Source: JANQRX01 sp963663975
GTDB lineage: Bacteria > Pseudomonadota > Alphaproteobacteria > Rhizobiales > Kaistiaceae
Direction of reading: 5' to 3'
Assembly (NCBI GenBank): GCA_963663975.2
Contig: CAXXRA010000001.1
Span: forward strand, 62,001 to 126,000
Length of the DNA: 64,000 nucleotides
Under the pieces are notes generated by a model that searched no databases, was not told where the DNA came from, and saw only the letters and a list, made by a program, of their open reading frames with translations. Positions 9,312 through 18,686 of the stretch are shown here, in pieces. Within the stretch, counting starts at the first letter, position 1. Every line of letters begins with the position of its first letter. Made by a program: the position numbers and the translations under genes.

Positions 9312-9863
9312 ATGGCGACACATCAGATCTCAACCCAGCTCGGCCAGCCGGCGCATGAATTTGAACTGCCCGGCATTGACGGCCACCGGCATAGCCTGGC
9401 CGGGGTCGGCGGTGCCAATGGAACCGTCGTGGCGTTCATCTGTAATCATTGTCCGTTCGTCAAGGCGGTCGTCGAACGGATGGTGGAGGATGCCAATCGA
9501 CTGGCCCGGGAAGGTATCGGCTTCATCGCCATCTGCAGCAACGATGCCACCGTCTATCCGGAAGATTCCTTCGACAATATGAAGCTGTTCGCCGAGCGCC
9601 ACCGCTTTCCGTTCCCCTATGTTCAGGACGAGACGCAGCAGGTCGCGCGGGCATACGATGCAGCCTGCACGCCGGAGTTCTACGGCCTCAACCGCGGCGG
9701 CACGATCGTCTACCACGGGCGTCTTGACGCCGGCCGCACCGACCGGCCGCCCCCCGGGACAAAGCGGGAATTGGTCGACGCCATGCTGACGGCCGCGCGC
9801 ACCGATCGGGGTCCGAGCGAACAGTTGCCGTCGGTGGGCTGCAGCATCAAATGGAAAGACTGA
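9312..9863 (+). CDS. thioredoxin-fold redoxin (AhpC/TSA-like) protein
   Basis: A 183-residue cytoplasmic protein of the redoxin/thioredoxin superfamily. The N-terminal segment resembles AhpC/TSA proteins (GQPAHEFELPGIDG), and the active-site region is FICNHCPFVKAV, a CNHC motif typical of this uncharacterised clade found widely in proteobacteria. A second conserved block, ACTPEFYGLNRGG, follows the cis-proline position. The ATG at 9312 is preferred to longer frames, which only add low-quality sequence. It is probably a thiol peroxidase or disulfide reductase, but the substrate is not determined. Confidence 0.85.
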   Translation: MATHQISTQLGQPAHEFELPGIDGHRHSLAGVGGANGTVVAFICNHCPFVKAVVERMVEDANRLAREGIGFIAICSNDATVYPEDSFDNMKLFAERHRFPFPYVQDETQQVARAYDAACTPEFYGLNRGGTIVYHGRLDAGRTDRPPPGTKRELVDAMLTAARTDRGPSEQLPSVGCSIKWKD

Positions 9864-10012
9864 CGGTTCTGAAGGTTCGTGTTCCCCGATCCCGCCGGAG
9901 ACGCGGCGCGGTTCGCGTCAATCGTGGCAAACGTGGATTCGCTTTCCTTTGTCCGGCGTAGCTGCCGACCTACATCAGCCACACGACCAACCGACAGCGG
10001 AGTTGCCGTCCC

Positions 10013-10711
10013 ATGACACCTTCCGAGCCGCGACCGATCGAGTTGCATTACTGGACTACCCCGAACGGTCACAAGATAACCATCCTGCTCGAGGAGCTGG
10101 GCGTGCCCTACGAGCTCCATTTCGTCAACATCGGCAGGGGCGACCAGTTCAGGCCTGAATTTCTGGCGATTTCACCCAACAACCGCATTCCGGCAATCGT
10201 TGATCCGGACGGCCCCGGCGGCGAACCGATCTCGATATTCGAGTCGGGCGCCATCCTGATGTATCTCGGTGACAAATATGGACGCTTCTACCCGCAGGAC
10301 GTGCGTCCAAGGGCTGAGGTCAATGAATGGTTGATGTGGCAAATCGGCAATGTCGGGCCGATATTCGGACAGACCCATCATTTCTACCGCTATGCCAATG
10401 AGAAGGTCCCCTATGCCGTCGATCGCTTCGTCAACGAAAGCCATCGTCTCTATCGCGTTTTCAACGAACGCCTGGCAGGGCGCGATTATGTCGCCGGGGA
10501 CTACTCGATTGCCGACATGGCGCTGTTCGGCTGGATCAGGAACTGGCCCAATAGGGCGATCGAAATCGAGGAATTTCCTAATGTTCTGGCCTGGCACGAC
10601 CGTCTTGCCGCGCGGCCGGCGGTCGCCAGGGCGATCGCAATCCAGGCTCCGGAAAAAATGGATCTGACCACCGACGAGGAAGCCAAGAAGATCCTTTTTG
10701 GCCAACGCTGA
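10013..10711 (+). CDS. glutathione S-transferase family protein, YfcG/Nu-class type
   Basis: A 232-residue GST-fold protein. The N-terminal thioredoxin-like half carries the TTPNGHKITILLEELG motif of the Nu-class YfcG group, in which the Thr/Asn pair replaces the usual Tyr/Ser and supports disulfide-bond reductase activity with glutathione. The cis-proline IPAIVDPD and the ESGAILMYLGDKYGR block follow. The all-helical C-terminal half has AEVNEWLMWQ and the N-capping box SIADMALFGWI. It is monocistronic, between the redoxin and ilvD genes. Confidence 0.9.
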   Translation: MTPSEPRPIELHYWTTPNGHKITILLEELGVPYELHFVNIGRGDQFRPEFLAISPNNRIPAIVDPDGPGGEPISIFESGAILMYLGDKYGRFYPQDVRPRAEVNEWLMWQIGNVGPIFGQTHHFYRYANEKVPYAVDRFVNESHRLYRVFNERLAGRDYVAGDYSIADMALFGWIRNWPNRAIEIEEFPNVLAWHDRLAARPAVARAIAIQAPEKMDLTTDEEAKKILFGQR

Positions 10712-11013
10712 ACGACGAATTCTCAATCATAACAGGCATTTAGGTGTGCCCTTGACCGGCGCAGGCGGCCAACCTGTTGCGCTGATGCCACACTGTTGCG
10801 GGAAGTTAACCTGCGAGCACTATATCGGTGCTGTCCGCCGCCTTTAAGCCATAAACTGAAACGACGTTCGTGGCCGCAGGTTGCCTGCCGAGGGGGCACT
10901 GCCTGGTAGCGACGGGGCTGGAGCGGCGGCGGTATCGCTATCGCGGTTTGGTTATGAGTACCGCTCGGCAGCAGCAAGGCCGAGCCTGATTGAGGTGAAA
11001 ATGGACGCGCGCG
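10712..11013. other. ilvD upstream region
   Basis: About 300 bases without a gene. It presumably holds the ilvD promoter. No leader peptide with runs of Ile/Val/Leu codons and no convincing attenuator was found. Confidence 0.4.
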
Positions 11014-12726
11014 TTGGTTGACAAGCGGCGATTGCCCAGTCGCCATGTGACGGAGGGACCGGAGCGGGCTCCACACCGCTCGTATTACTATGCGATGGGG
11101 CTGTCCGACGAACAGATCCATCAGCCCTTTGTTGGCGTTGCGACCTGCTGGAACGAGGCGGCGCCGTGCAACATCGCGTTGATGCGGCAGGCCCAGGCGG
11201 TCAAGAGGGGGGTTGCGGCCGCCAGCGGCACGCCACGCGAATTCTGCACCATCACGGTCACCGACGGCATCGCCATGGGGCATCAGGGGATGAAGGCGTC
11301 GCTGGTCTCGCGCGAGGTGATTGCCGACTCCGTCGAGCTGACGATGCGCGGCCATTGTTATGACGCGCTGGTCGGCCTGGCCGGTTGCGACAAATCGCTG
11401 CCCGGAATGATGATGTCGATGGTCCGGCTGAACGTGCCGTCGGTCTTTCTCTATGGCGGATCGATTCTTCCCGGCAGATTCCATGGCAAGGATGTAACCG
11501 TCGTCGATGTTTTTGAGGCGGTCGGCCTGCACTCGGTCGGCCGAATGTCCGATGACGATCTTTCCGAACTCGAGCAGGTCGCCTGTCCGTCGGCGGGTGC
11601 CTGCGGGGGACAGTTCACTGCCAACACGATGGCGTGTGTGTCCGAGGCGATCGGTTTGGCATTGCCTTACTCGGCCGGGGCGCCGGCACCCTACGAAATT
11701 CGCGACCGCTTCTGCTTCGCCGCCGGCGAGAAAGTCATGGAGCTTATTGCCCGCAACATTCGGCCACGCGATATCGTCACCCGTCGGGCCCTGGAGAATG
11801 CCGCCACCGTGGTGGCTGCCACCGGCGGCTCGACAAACGCCGCGCTTCATCTTCCGGGGATCGCCCACGAATGCGGCATCGAGTTTGATTTGTTCGACGT
11901 CGCGGAAATTTTCGGCAGGACGCCCTATATCGCCGACTTGAAGCCGAGCGGGCGCTACGTCGCAAAAGACATGTTCGAGGCAGGCGGCGTGCCGTTGCTG
12001 ATGAAGACATTGCTCGACAACGGCCATCTCCATGGCGACTGCATCACCGTCACCGGACGGACGATTGCGGAGAATCTGGAGAAGGTTGCCTGGAATCCGG
12101 AACAGGACGTTATTCATCAGGCCTCGACGCCCATCGCGCCGACTGGCGGTGTGGTCGGGTTGCGCGGCAATCTGGCACCGGACGGAGCCATTGTGAAGGT
12201 GGTCGGCCTCGACTCGCTCAAGTTTTCCGGTCCGGCCCGCTGCTTCGATTCGGAAGAGGAATGCTTCGAGGCGGTTTCGGCCCGGCACTACCAAGAGGGT
12301 GATGTTCTGGTCATCCGATACGAGGGTCCGCGCGGCGGCCCCGGCATGCGGGAAATGCTGTCGACCACGGCCGTGCTCTATGGCCAGGGTGCGGGCAACA
12401 AGGTCGCGCTCATTACCGATGGCCGCTTCTCGGGCGGAACGCGGGGATTCTGCATCGGTCATATCGGACCCGAGGCCGCCGAGGGCGGGCCGATCGGTCT
12501 GATCGACGATGGCGACATCATCGACATCGATGCCGAGGCCGGAACGATTTCGGTCAGGCTTGACGACTCGGTGTTGGCCGAGCGGCGGGCGCAATGGAAG
12601 CCACGCCCTACGGGGTACAACACGGGCGCGATCTGGAAATACGCCCAAGCCGTCGGGCCGGCGCGCAAGGGCGCCGTCACGCACCCGGGCGGCTCAGCCG
12701 AAGAGATCAGCTATGCCGATTCGTAA
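11014..12726 (+). CDS. ilvD: dihydroxy-acid dehydratase
   Basis: Fe-S enzyme converting 2,3-dihydroxy-isovalerate and its methyl homologue to 2-keto acids in Ile/Val (and pantothenate) synthesis. Ligand cysteines are visible in ATCWNEAAPCN, AGCDKSLPGMMM and CPSAGACGGQF. The 570-residue length is right for the short bacterial form. The only usable start in frame is TTG at 11014. An ATG at 11001 lies one base out of frame and runs into TGA after six codons, so the authentic ATG may have been lost by a one-base change. It overlaps exoR by 14 bases. Confidence 0.93.
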   Translation: MVDKRRLPSRHVTEGPERAPHRSYYYAMGLSDEQIHQPFVGVATCWNEAAPCNIALMRQAQAVKRGVAAASGTPREFCTITVTDGIAMGHQGMKASLVSREVIADSVELTMRGHCYDALVGLAGCDKSLPGMMMSMVRLNVPSVFLYGGSILPGRFHGKDVTVVDVFEAVGLHSVGRMSDDDLSELEQVACPSAGACGGQFTANTMACVSEAIGLALPYSAGAPAPYEIRDRFCFAAGEKVMELIARNIRPRDIVTRRALENAATVVAATGGSTNAALHLPGIAHECGIEFDLFDVAEIFGRTPYIADLKPSGRYVAKDMFEAGGVPLLMKTLLDNGHLHGDCITVTGRTIAENLEKVAWNPEQDVIHQASTPIAPTGGVVGLRGNLAPDGAIVKVVGLDSLKFSGPARCFDSEEECFEAVSARHYQEGDVLVIRYEGPRGGPGMREMLSTTAVLYGQGAGNKVALITDGRFSGGTRGFCIGHIGPEAAEGGPIGLIDDGDIIDIDAEAGTISVRLDDSVLAERRAQWKPRPTGYNTGAIWKYAQAVGPARKGAVTHPGGSAEEISYADS

Positions 12727-13546
12727 CCTGCTCACCTATCCGGTCGTCGCGATCGCCGTCATAGTTGCCGGCGGTGCGGCAGCGTTCGACCCCGACAGTT
12801 TCAGCGGCGAAACGGCGCCCTCCGACGCCTTCAAGTTCGGCATTACGTCCTACCGCGCCGGCGATGCCCAGTCGGCGGTCGAAGCGCTGAGCTTTGCGGC
12901 CGAAAAAGGCAACACTGGCGCGCAGTGGAAGCTCGGACGCATGTATCTTGAAGGCGACGGCGTGGAACGCGATGAGATAAGGGCTTATGAGCTTTTGAGC
13001 GAAGTCGCCAATGCCGGCATCAGCGACGATGATTTGGTACGGCCGCGCTCGAAACCTTACGTGCTGGATGCCCTGGTTCGCATCGGCACCTTCTTCTCAC
13101 GCGGCATTCCCAATTCGGAGGTCAAGGCCGACCTGTCGCAGGCGCGAGCCTATTACGGGCGCGCGGCGGTCTTCGGCAATGCCGATGCCCAGTTCCGGCT
13201 GGCCCAGATGTATCACAGCGGCGAAGGGGGGGAACGCAATCCCCATCAGGCAGCCAAGTGGGCGAAGCTGGCCATGGACAAGGGCAACAACGACGCTCGC
13301 GCCTTTCTCGGACATTTGTTGTTCGAAGGCGATGGCGTGACGCGGCAGCCATTGCGCGGGCTGACGTTCCTGACCATCGCGTTAAGGCTGGCCGGCCCGG
13401 ATGAAATCTCGATCCGGCGGCTTCATGAGGGCGCGCTGTCGGTTGCCACCGAGGCGGTGTGGAAGCAGGCGCGTCAGAACGCCGACGACTGGATCGCCGC
13501 AAACACGACCAAAGCGACCGCCGAACTCCTGCCGCTCACGCAGTAA
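12713..13546 (+). CDS. exoR: ExoR-like periplasmic regulator with Sel1 repeats
   Basis: In rhizobia ExoR is a periplasmic inhibitor of the ExoS/ChvI two-component system and so represses exopolysaccharide and promotes motility. The 277-residue protein has a signal peptide (about 1-22, ending GGAAA) followed by Sel1/TPR-like repeats, visible as GNTGAQWKLGRMYLEGDGV, GNADAQFRLAQMYHSGEGG and GNNDARAFLGHLLFEGDGV. The segment RQPLRGLTFLTIAL after the last repeat is characteristic of ExoR. The ATG at 12713 overlaps the end of ilvD by 14 bases, so it may be co-transcribed. The partner genes exoS/chvI are not in the window. Confidence 0.85.
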   Translation: MPIRNLLTYPVVAIAVIVAGGAAAFDPDSFSGETAPSDAFKFGITSYRAGDAQSAVEALSFAAEKGNTGAQWKLGRMYLEGDGVERDEIRAYELLSEVANAGISDDDLVRPRSKPYVLDALVRIGTFFSRGIPNSEVKADLSQARAYYGRAAVFGNADAQFRLAQMYHSGEGGERNPHQAAKWAKLAMDKGNNDARAFLGHLLFEGDGVTRQPLRGLTFLTIALRLAGPDEISIRRLHEGALSVATEAVWKQARQNADDWIAANTTKATAELLPLTQ

Positions 13547-13706
13547 AAGACTCCACTCTCCACCACGGGCAAAGATCTTCGGCGCGATCGCGGCGGTAAC
13601 GGCGCTTGAGTTGACCTTGATCGCAATCGGGGGTCATGGCGGCTGCCGCGATCTCCCTCGAAGCTTGACGGCGATCGATGGAAAAAAGTGGCGGGCAGCG
13701 GCGCGT

Positions 13707-14489
13707 TCACAAATCAAGCTCGACCATCACCGGCACGTGGTCCGACGGTTTCTCCCAGACCCGCGTGCGCTTGTCGATTTCGGCAGCCACCAATCGGTCA
13801 GCCGCCGCTGGTGACAGCAGCATGTGGTCGATGCGGATGCCGTGGTTCTTCTGCCAGGCACCGGCCTGATAGTCCCAGAAGGTGTAGCTGTCGTCGCGGT
13901 CGTCGCAGGCGCGAAAGGCGTCGGTCAGTCCCAGATTGCACAGGCGCCGGAAGGCGCGCCGGGATTGCGGCTGAAACAGCGCGTCGTCGCTCCAGCGATC
14001 GGGATATCGCGCGTCGCGCGGTTCCGGAATGACATTGAAGTCTCCCGCCAAAACGAAGGCCTCCTCGCCGTCCAGCCGCTTGGCGGCGTAGGCCTGCAGC
14101 CGCTCCATCCAGGCCAGTTTGTAATCGAACTTGTCGGAGCCGATCGGGTTGCCGTTGGGCAGGTAGAGCGAAACGATTGTCAAAGCCGCGTCCGGGACCG
14201 AAACAACCACCTCGAGGAATCGCGCCTGTTCGTCGCCGTGATCGCCGGGGAGCCCCGGCGTGGCTTCGTCTATCGGCAGCTTGGACAGCACCGCGACGCC
14301 GTTGAAACCCTTCTGGCCGTGGACGATGACGTTGTAGCCGAGGTCTTCGAACGCTTCGGCCGGGAACACCGAGTCCTCGGATTTTATTTCCTGCAGGCAC
14401 AAAACGTCCGGCGCGACATCTTTGAGCCATGAGGTCGCGCTATCGACGCGCGCGCGCACGCCATTGATGTTCCAGGTCGCGATTTTCAT
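13707..14489 (-). CDS. xthA: exodeoxyribonuclease III (AP endonuclease)
   Basis: Base-excision repair enzyme that cuts abasic sites and removes 3' blocking groups. The 260-residue protein shows the EEP-family motifs: MKIATWNINGVRAR, the metal-binding glutamate in LCLQEIKSED, LYLPNGNPIGSDK, the catalytic GDFNVIPEPRD and the C-terminal SDHVPVMVELDL. The ATG at 14489 is chosen because the family begins exactly with MKIATWN. The open frame extends 13 codons upstream without family similarity. It is convergent with exoR and divergent from amn. Confidence 0.95.
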   Translation of the reverse strand: MKIATWNINGVRARVDSATSWLKDVAPDVLCLQEIKSEDSVFPAEAFEDLGYNVIVHGQKGFNGVAVLSKLPIDEATPGLPGDHGDEQARFLEVVVSVPDAALTIVSLYLPNGNPIGSDKFDYKLAWMERLQAYAAKRLDGEEAFVLAGDFNVIPEPRDARYPDRWSDDALFQPQSRRAFRRLCNLGLTDAFRACDDRDDSYTFWDYQAGAWQKNHGIRIDHMLLSPAAADRLVAAEIDKRTRVWEKPSDHVPVMVELDL

Positions 14490-14626
14490 GCTATCCCCGC
14501 CGCTGGCCGCGACCGAAAGATTAAGCACTCAAGGCCCGACTGGATAGGCTGAAGTTCCGCTTGTGCTATGTCGTGAGCTGAAAGCACCAGCGGTGCGGTC
14601 ACGATTTCGAGGACGATAGGGAAGCC

Positions 14627-16111
14627 ATGCTTGATACTGCAGATCTGGACCAACCCGAACCAATCCCGGCGGAGCCGTTCACCGACCCGGCTGCGGCCGT
14701 GGAGCGGCTGGACCTGATCTATCAAACCCACACCGAACACATCCGCAACCGCTTTGCCCGACTGATCGAAACCCGGCGACTTTCGGCCAGGGTCAGGGCA
14801 ACCTATCCGGAAATTCGCCTTGAGAGTTCGACCTTCGCCCACATCGACTCCCGGCTTTCCTACGGCCACGTTTCCGGGCCTGGAACCTATGCCACGACGG
14901 TCACCAGGCCGAGACTGTTCGCCAAATACCTGGAGGCCCAAATCGCTCTTCTGGTGCGCAACCATGGCGTGCCGGTGACCATCGGTCCGTCGCACTCGCC
15001 GATACCGCTGCATTTCGCCTTCGCCGACGGCATTCACGTGGAAGGCGAGATCGCTGGCCGCAACGATCAGCCGCTGCGCGACATGTTCGACGTGCCCGAT
15101 CTGGCGGTCATGGACGATGCCATCGTCAACGGAACGTTCGTGCCCGAACGGACCGAACCGTCACCGCTGGCACCGTTCAGCGCGGCCCGCATCGACTTTT
15201 CGCTGCACCGCTTGCCGCACTACACCGCAACCAGCCCGGAACACTTCCAGAATTTCGTGATTTTTACCAACTACCAGTTCTACATCGACGAATTCCGTGA
15301 GCGCGCCCGCAAGCTGTTGAGCTCGTCCGACGCCGATTACCTGACCTTTGTCGAACCCGGGAACATGGTCACCGAGGCCGGCGATTCGCAGCCCCGTTCG
15401 GGGTCCCCGCCGCCGCGCGTGCCGCAAATGCCGGCTTATCATCTGACCCGCCCAGGACACACCGGGATCACGATGATCAACATCGGTATCGGTCCCTCCA
15501 ACGCCAAGACGATCACCGATCACGTCGCCGTTCTCAGACCCCACGCCTGGCTCATGCTCGGCCACTGCGCCGGCCTCAGGAACACCCAGGCGTTGGGGGA
15601 TTTTGTGCTGGCCCACGGCTATGTGCGCGACGACCACGTGCTGGACGCCGATCTTCCACGCTGGACGCCGATACCGCCGCTGGCGGAGGTGCAGGTCGCG
15701 TTGGAGCAGGCGGTCGCGGAAGTCACCGGCCTGGCCGGTTTTGACCTCAAACGCGTCATGCGAACCGGCACCGTGGCGACCATCGACGATCGCAATTGGG
15801 AGCTACGCGACCACCGCTATCTGGTCAGGCGTTTCTCGCAGTCCAGGGCAATCGCGCTCGACATGGAATCGGCCACGGTCGCCGCCAACGGCTTCCGGTT
15901 TCGAGTACCTTACGGAACGCTGCTGTGCGTCTCGGACAAACCGCTGCACGGCGAACTCAAGCTGCCCGGCATGGCGTCGGATTTCTATCGCAGCCAGGTC
16001 AGCCGGCATCTTGAGATCGGTATTCGCGCCATGGAAAAATTAGGTGCGATGGCGCCGGAGCGTCTGCATTCCCGCAAACTGCGCAGTTTCGCCGAAACCG
16101 CCTTTCAATAG
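14627..16111 (+). CDS. amn: AMP nucleosidase
   Basis: Hydrolyses AMP to adenine and ribose 5-phosphate, controlling adenylate pools. The 494-residue length and two-part structure (N-terminal regulatory domain, C-terminal nucleoside-phosphorylase-fold domain with NIGIGPSNAKTITDHVAVLR, LGHCAGLRNTQ and the DMESATVAANGFRFRVPYGT substrate motif) are those of bacterial Amn. It ends six bases before the end of the convergent VOC gene. Confidence 0.94.
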   Translation: MLDTADLDQPEPIPAEPFTDPAAAVERLDLIYQTHTEHIRNRFARLIETRRLSARVRATYPEIRLESSTFAHIDSRLSYGHVSGPGTYATTVTRPRLFAKYLEAQIALLVRNHGVPVTIGPSHSPIPLHFAFADGIHVEGEIAGRNDQPLRDMFDVPDLAVMDDAIVNGTFVPERTEPSPLAPFSAARIDFSLHRLPHYTATSPEHFQNFVIFTNYQFYIDEFRERARKLLSSSDADYLTFVEPGNMVTEAGDSQPRSGSPPPRVPQMPAYHLTRPGHTGITMINIGIGPSNAKTITDHVAVLRPHAWLMLGHCAGLRNTQALGDFVLAHGYVRDDHVLDADLPRWTPIPPLAEVQVALEQAVAEVTGLAGFDLKRVMRTGTVATIDDRNWELRDHRYLVRRFSQSRAIALDMESATVAANGFRFRVPYGTLLCVSDKPLHGELKLPGMASDFYRSQVSRHLEIGIRAMEKLGAMAPERLHSRKLRSFAETAFQ

Positions 16112-16117
16112 CGGCCG

Positions 16118-16762
16118 TCAGCGGCGCTCGACCAGCGCCAGAAGATTCCCGCTCGGATCGTTGAAGAACGCCATCCACTCTTCGACGCCCTTCCTGCCGA
16201 ACTCGCCGGCATCATCGCGGTGGATCATGTTGGGCTTCTGGAGAAACTTGACGCCTCGTTTCTTCAGATCGCGCACCGCAGCGTCCAGATCGCCGACCGA
16301 AAAATAGAGTGAAGCAGCCGAGGCGGTGGCCGATACCAGCAGACGCACGCCGCCGCCGAGATTGAAGAACGCCAGGCCGGGAGGGTCGAAGCGGGCGATC
16401 AGCCGCAGCCCGAGCACATTGTTGTAGAAGGCAACGGCAGCGTCCATATCCAGGGCCGTCAGTGCAACCTGGCCGAGCTTGCCCAGTACGAAGCTCTCTT
16501 TGGCGACCGCCGTGACACGACCGCGGGCTGCCCGCGCGGATTTGACGGAGCCGCGCTTTGAACCGACCGGTTTGGCCGCCTTGCGCTTTGCCGCAGCCGG
16601 CTTCGCAGTGCTGCGCTTGGTGCCCGCAGACTTGCTCAGGCTTCGCTTGGCCGCCGGCCTGGCCCGCGCCGAAGAGGAGCGCGCGGTCGTCGACCTGCCG
16701 CCGCGAACAACCGATTTTCCCGGTTTGGCTGTCTTGGTTTTGGTCTGAGCCTTGGCCGCCAT
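16118..16762 (-). CDS. VOC (glyoxalase-like) protein with Lys/Ala-rich N-terminal tail
   Basis: A 214-residue protein with two parts. Residues about 1-85 are Lys/Ala/Ser-rich, resembling histone-H1-like tails (repeated AAKR and AKPxxxKR units) and probably bind nucleic acid or are disordered. Residues about 88-214 form one vicinal-oxygen-chelate domain (VALTALDMDAAVAFYNNVLGL at its start, then FNDPSGNLLALVERR). The ATG at 16762 is preferred because upstream codons overlap erpA. It lies 10 bases after erpA in the same direction and is probably co-transcribed. Function is unknown. Confidence 0.8.
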   Translation of the reverse strand: MAAKAQTKTKTAKPGKSVVRGGRSTTARSSSARARPAAKRSLSKSAGTKRSTAKPAAAKRKAAKPVGSKRGSVKSARAARGRVTAVAKESFVLGKLGQVALTALDMDAAVAFYNNVLGLRLIARFDPPGLAFFNLGGGVRLLVSATASAASLYFSVGDLDAAVRDLKKRGVKFLQKPNMIHRDDAGEFGRKGVEEWMAFFNDPSGNLLALVERR

Positions 16763-16772
16763 CACGGTGCGC

Positions 16773-17144
16773 TCATATCGAGAAACTGGTACCGCAACCA
16801 CAGGACGCAGTTGCGTTCGGATTCTTGATCTGAAACGACTGCCCCAAAAGGTCGTCGACAAAATCGATTTCCGACCCGTTCATGAACGGCAGCGAAACCG
16901 CGTCGATGACAACGATTGCACCTTCAAGCTCGATCACCAGATCGTCCGCCGAACGGGTAGGGTCGAGATCGAAATTGTACTGAAATCCGGAACAGCCGCC
17001 GCCCGAGACGCTGACGCGCAAAGCCGTTGTCTCAGGCTCGGCGGCAAGGATTTTGGCAATCCTGCGCGATGCACTGGCGGACACGGTCACACTGTCGGAT
17101 TCGATGGTTTCAAGCGGCATGAGCGAAAAGTCGTTGTTCTTCAA
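16773..17144 (-). CDS. erpA: iron-sulfur cluster insertion protein, ErpA/IscA type
   Basis: A-type carrier that delivers Fe-S clusters to apoproteins. The 123-residue protein has the three family cysteines in SGGGCSGFQYNF and the C-terminal ASCGCGTSFSI. ATG 17144 gives the full frame; an internal ATG at 17120 (MPLETIES) would also fit the family start. The AT-rich 270-base region upstream separates it from the divergent dgt and should contain both promoters. Exact identity (ErpA versus another IscA paralogue) rests on neighbourhood. Confidence 0.88.
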   Translation of the reverse strand: MKNNDFSLMPLETIESDSVTVSASASRRIAKILAAEPETTALRVSVSGGGCSGFQYNFDLDPTRSADDLVIELEGAIVVIDAVSLPFMNGSEIDFVDDLLGQSFQIKNPNATASCGCGTSFSI

Positions 17145-17414
17145 AGGTTCTGCTGCCCAAATAGTTATGGACCAATGGTTCCGAAGTCAATGCTGGCGGT
17201 GCCGCTTCGCCGTCGATATGGAACAACCCGATCAATTCTAAGTCAATGATATAAGAAATCATCATAATCTATTGATCTATAATCGAGATATAATGTTTAT
17301 GGCTCACCATGATGGGATTTCACCGATGTGGATCGTCAAGGCCGCGGACAGGGTGCAGGGGCGCCCGCCGGCGGGGTTTTAGGGCGCCTTTCGCCCGTGC
17401 CCGCCCTATCGCCG

Positions 17415-18601
17415 ATGACCTCCGCCCCGTTCGCCACCGATCCCGCACGGAGCCGCGGTCGCATCCACCCTGAACCGGGAGATATCTCGCGCACGCTCTT
17501 TCAACGTGACCGCGATCGGGTCGTCCATTGCAACGCGTTCAGGCGCCTCAAGGACAAGACGCAGGTCTTCGTCCATGACGAAGGTGACCACTACCGAACC
17601 CGGCTCACCCACACGCTGGAGGTGTCGCAGGTTGCTCGCAGTGTGGCTCGCTCACTCGGACTCGAGGAGGATCTGGCCGAAGCCATGGCCTTGGCGCATG
17701 ACCTCGGACACCCACCGTTCGGGCACGCCGGCGAGCGGGCCTTGGCGGCCGAAATGGCGGATTTCGGCGGTTTCGACCATAACGCCCAGAGCCTGCGGGT
17801 GGTCACCGAACTTGAGCGGCGATATCCGGGGTTCGACGGGCTGAACCTCACCTGGGAGACGCTTGAAGGACTGGCCAAGCACAACGGGCCCCTGGTCGAC
17901 GCAACGGGTCGGCCTACCGGCCCCTATGCCGCTGGCGAACTGCCTTATGCGGTGGTGGCTTATGATCAAATCCACAACCTCGAGTTGGCGAGCCATGCCG
18001 GACCGGAGGCGCAGGTCGCTGCGATTTCCGACGATATCGCCTATAATGCCCACGATATCGACGACGGCCTGCGCGCCGGGCTTGTGAACCTCGTCGATCT
18101 GCGCGAGGTTGATTTTTTGGATGAGATCATTCGCGATATCCTCCGGCAATACCCCGATTTGGCCGATGAAAGGGTACGGGCAGAGCTGATCCGCCGATTG
18201 ATTTCGGCGATGATTGACGACGTTGTGGACGAAGCTGCCGCGCGGTTGGGGGAACTTGCGCCTGCCTCGGTCGCTGATATCCGGGCGGCACCCGGGCCGT
18301 GGTCGCTTTTAGCGCCGGGATGGCGGCCCATGAAGCCGCGATCAAGGCGACACTCACCGCTCGCGTCTACCGCCATCGGCGCGTCGTCGCCGTCATGTCG
18401 GCGGCCGAACGGCTTGTTCGGCGACTGTTCCGCCACTTCCTCGCCGATCCCTCTGTCATGCCGCTGGATTGGCGGTCGGACGATCGCCTCGACCAGGCGG
18501 CAAAGGCGCGGCGGATCACCGATTTCATCGCCGGCATGACCGATCGATACGCCATTGCCGAGTACCGGCGTCTATTCGACGGCGAGCCTGGCCTCGGTTG
18601 A
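17415..18601 (+). pseudogene. dgt: dGTPase-like dNTP triphosphohydrolase, frameshifted
   Basis: HD-domain enzyme that hydrolyses dNTPs to the nucleoside plus tripolyphosphate. The start at ATG 17415 is followed by the HD signature residues (YRTRLTHTLEVSQVAR, AHDLGHPPFGHAGE, FDHNAQSLR). The frame is lost near 18285-18300, in a C/G-rich run. Before it the protein reads LAPASVADIRAAP, and after it the continuation VAFSAGMAAHEAAIK lies in another frame and runs to the TGA at 18601. A single deleted base in a C run would explain it. It may be a real mutation or a consensus error; apart from this the gene looks complete. Confidence 0.85.
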
Positions 18602-18686
18602 CCGGGCCGTTCCATTTGACCGCTTGCCCGAATTCGTTTAGGCGGCGCGCCAGCTTTCCCTCCCGCAGACCCTTGCGCCTACCGCG

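Noticed and set aside
10723..12684. A 653-codon open frame antisense to ilvD
   Set aside because: Shadow: IlvD motifs are complete on the plus strand.
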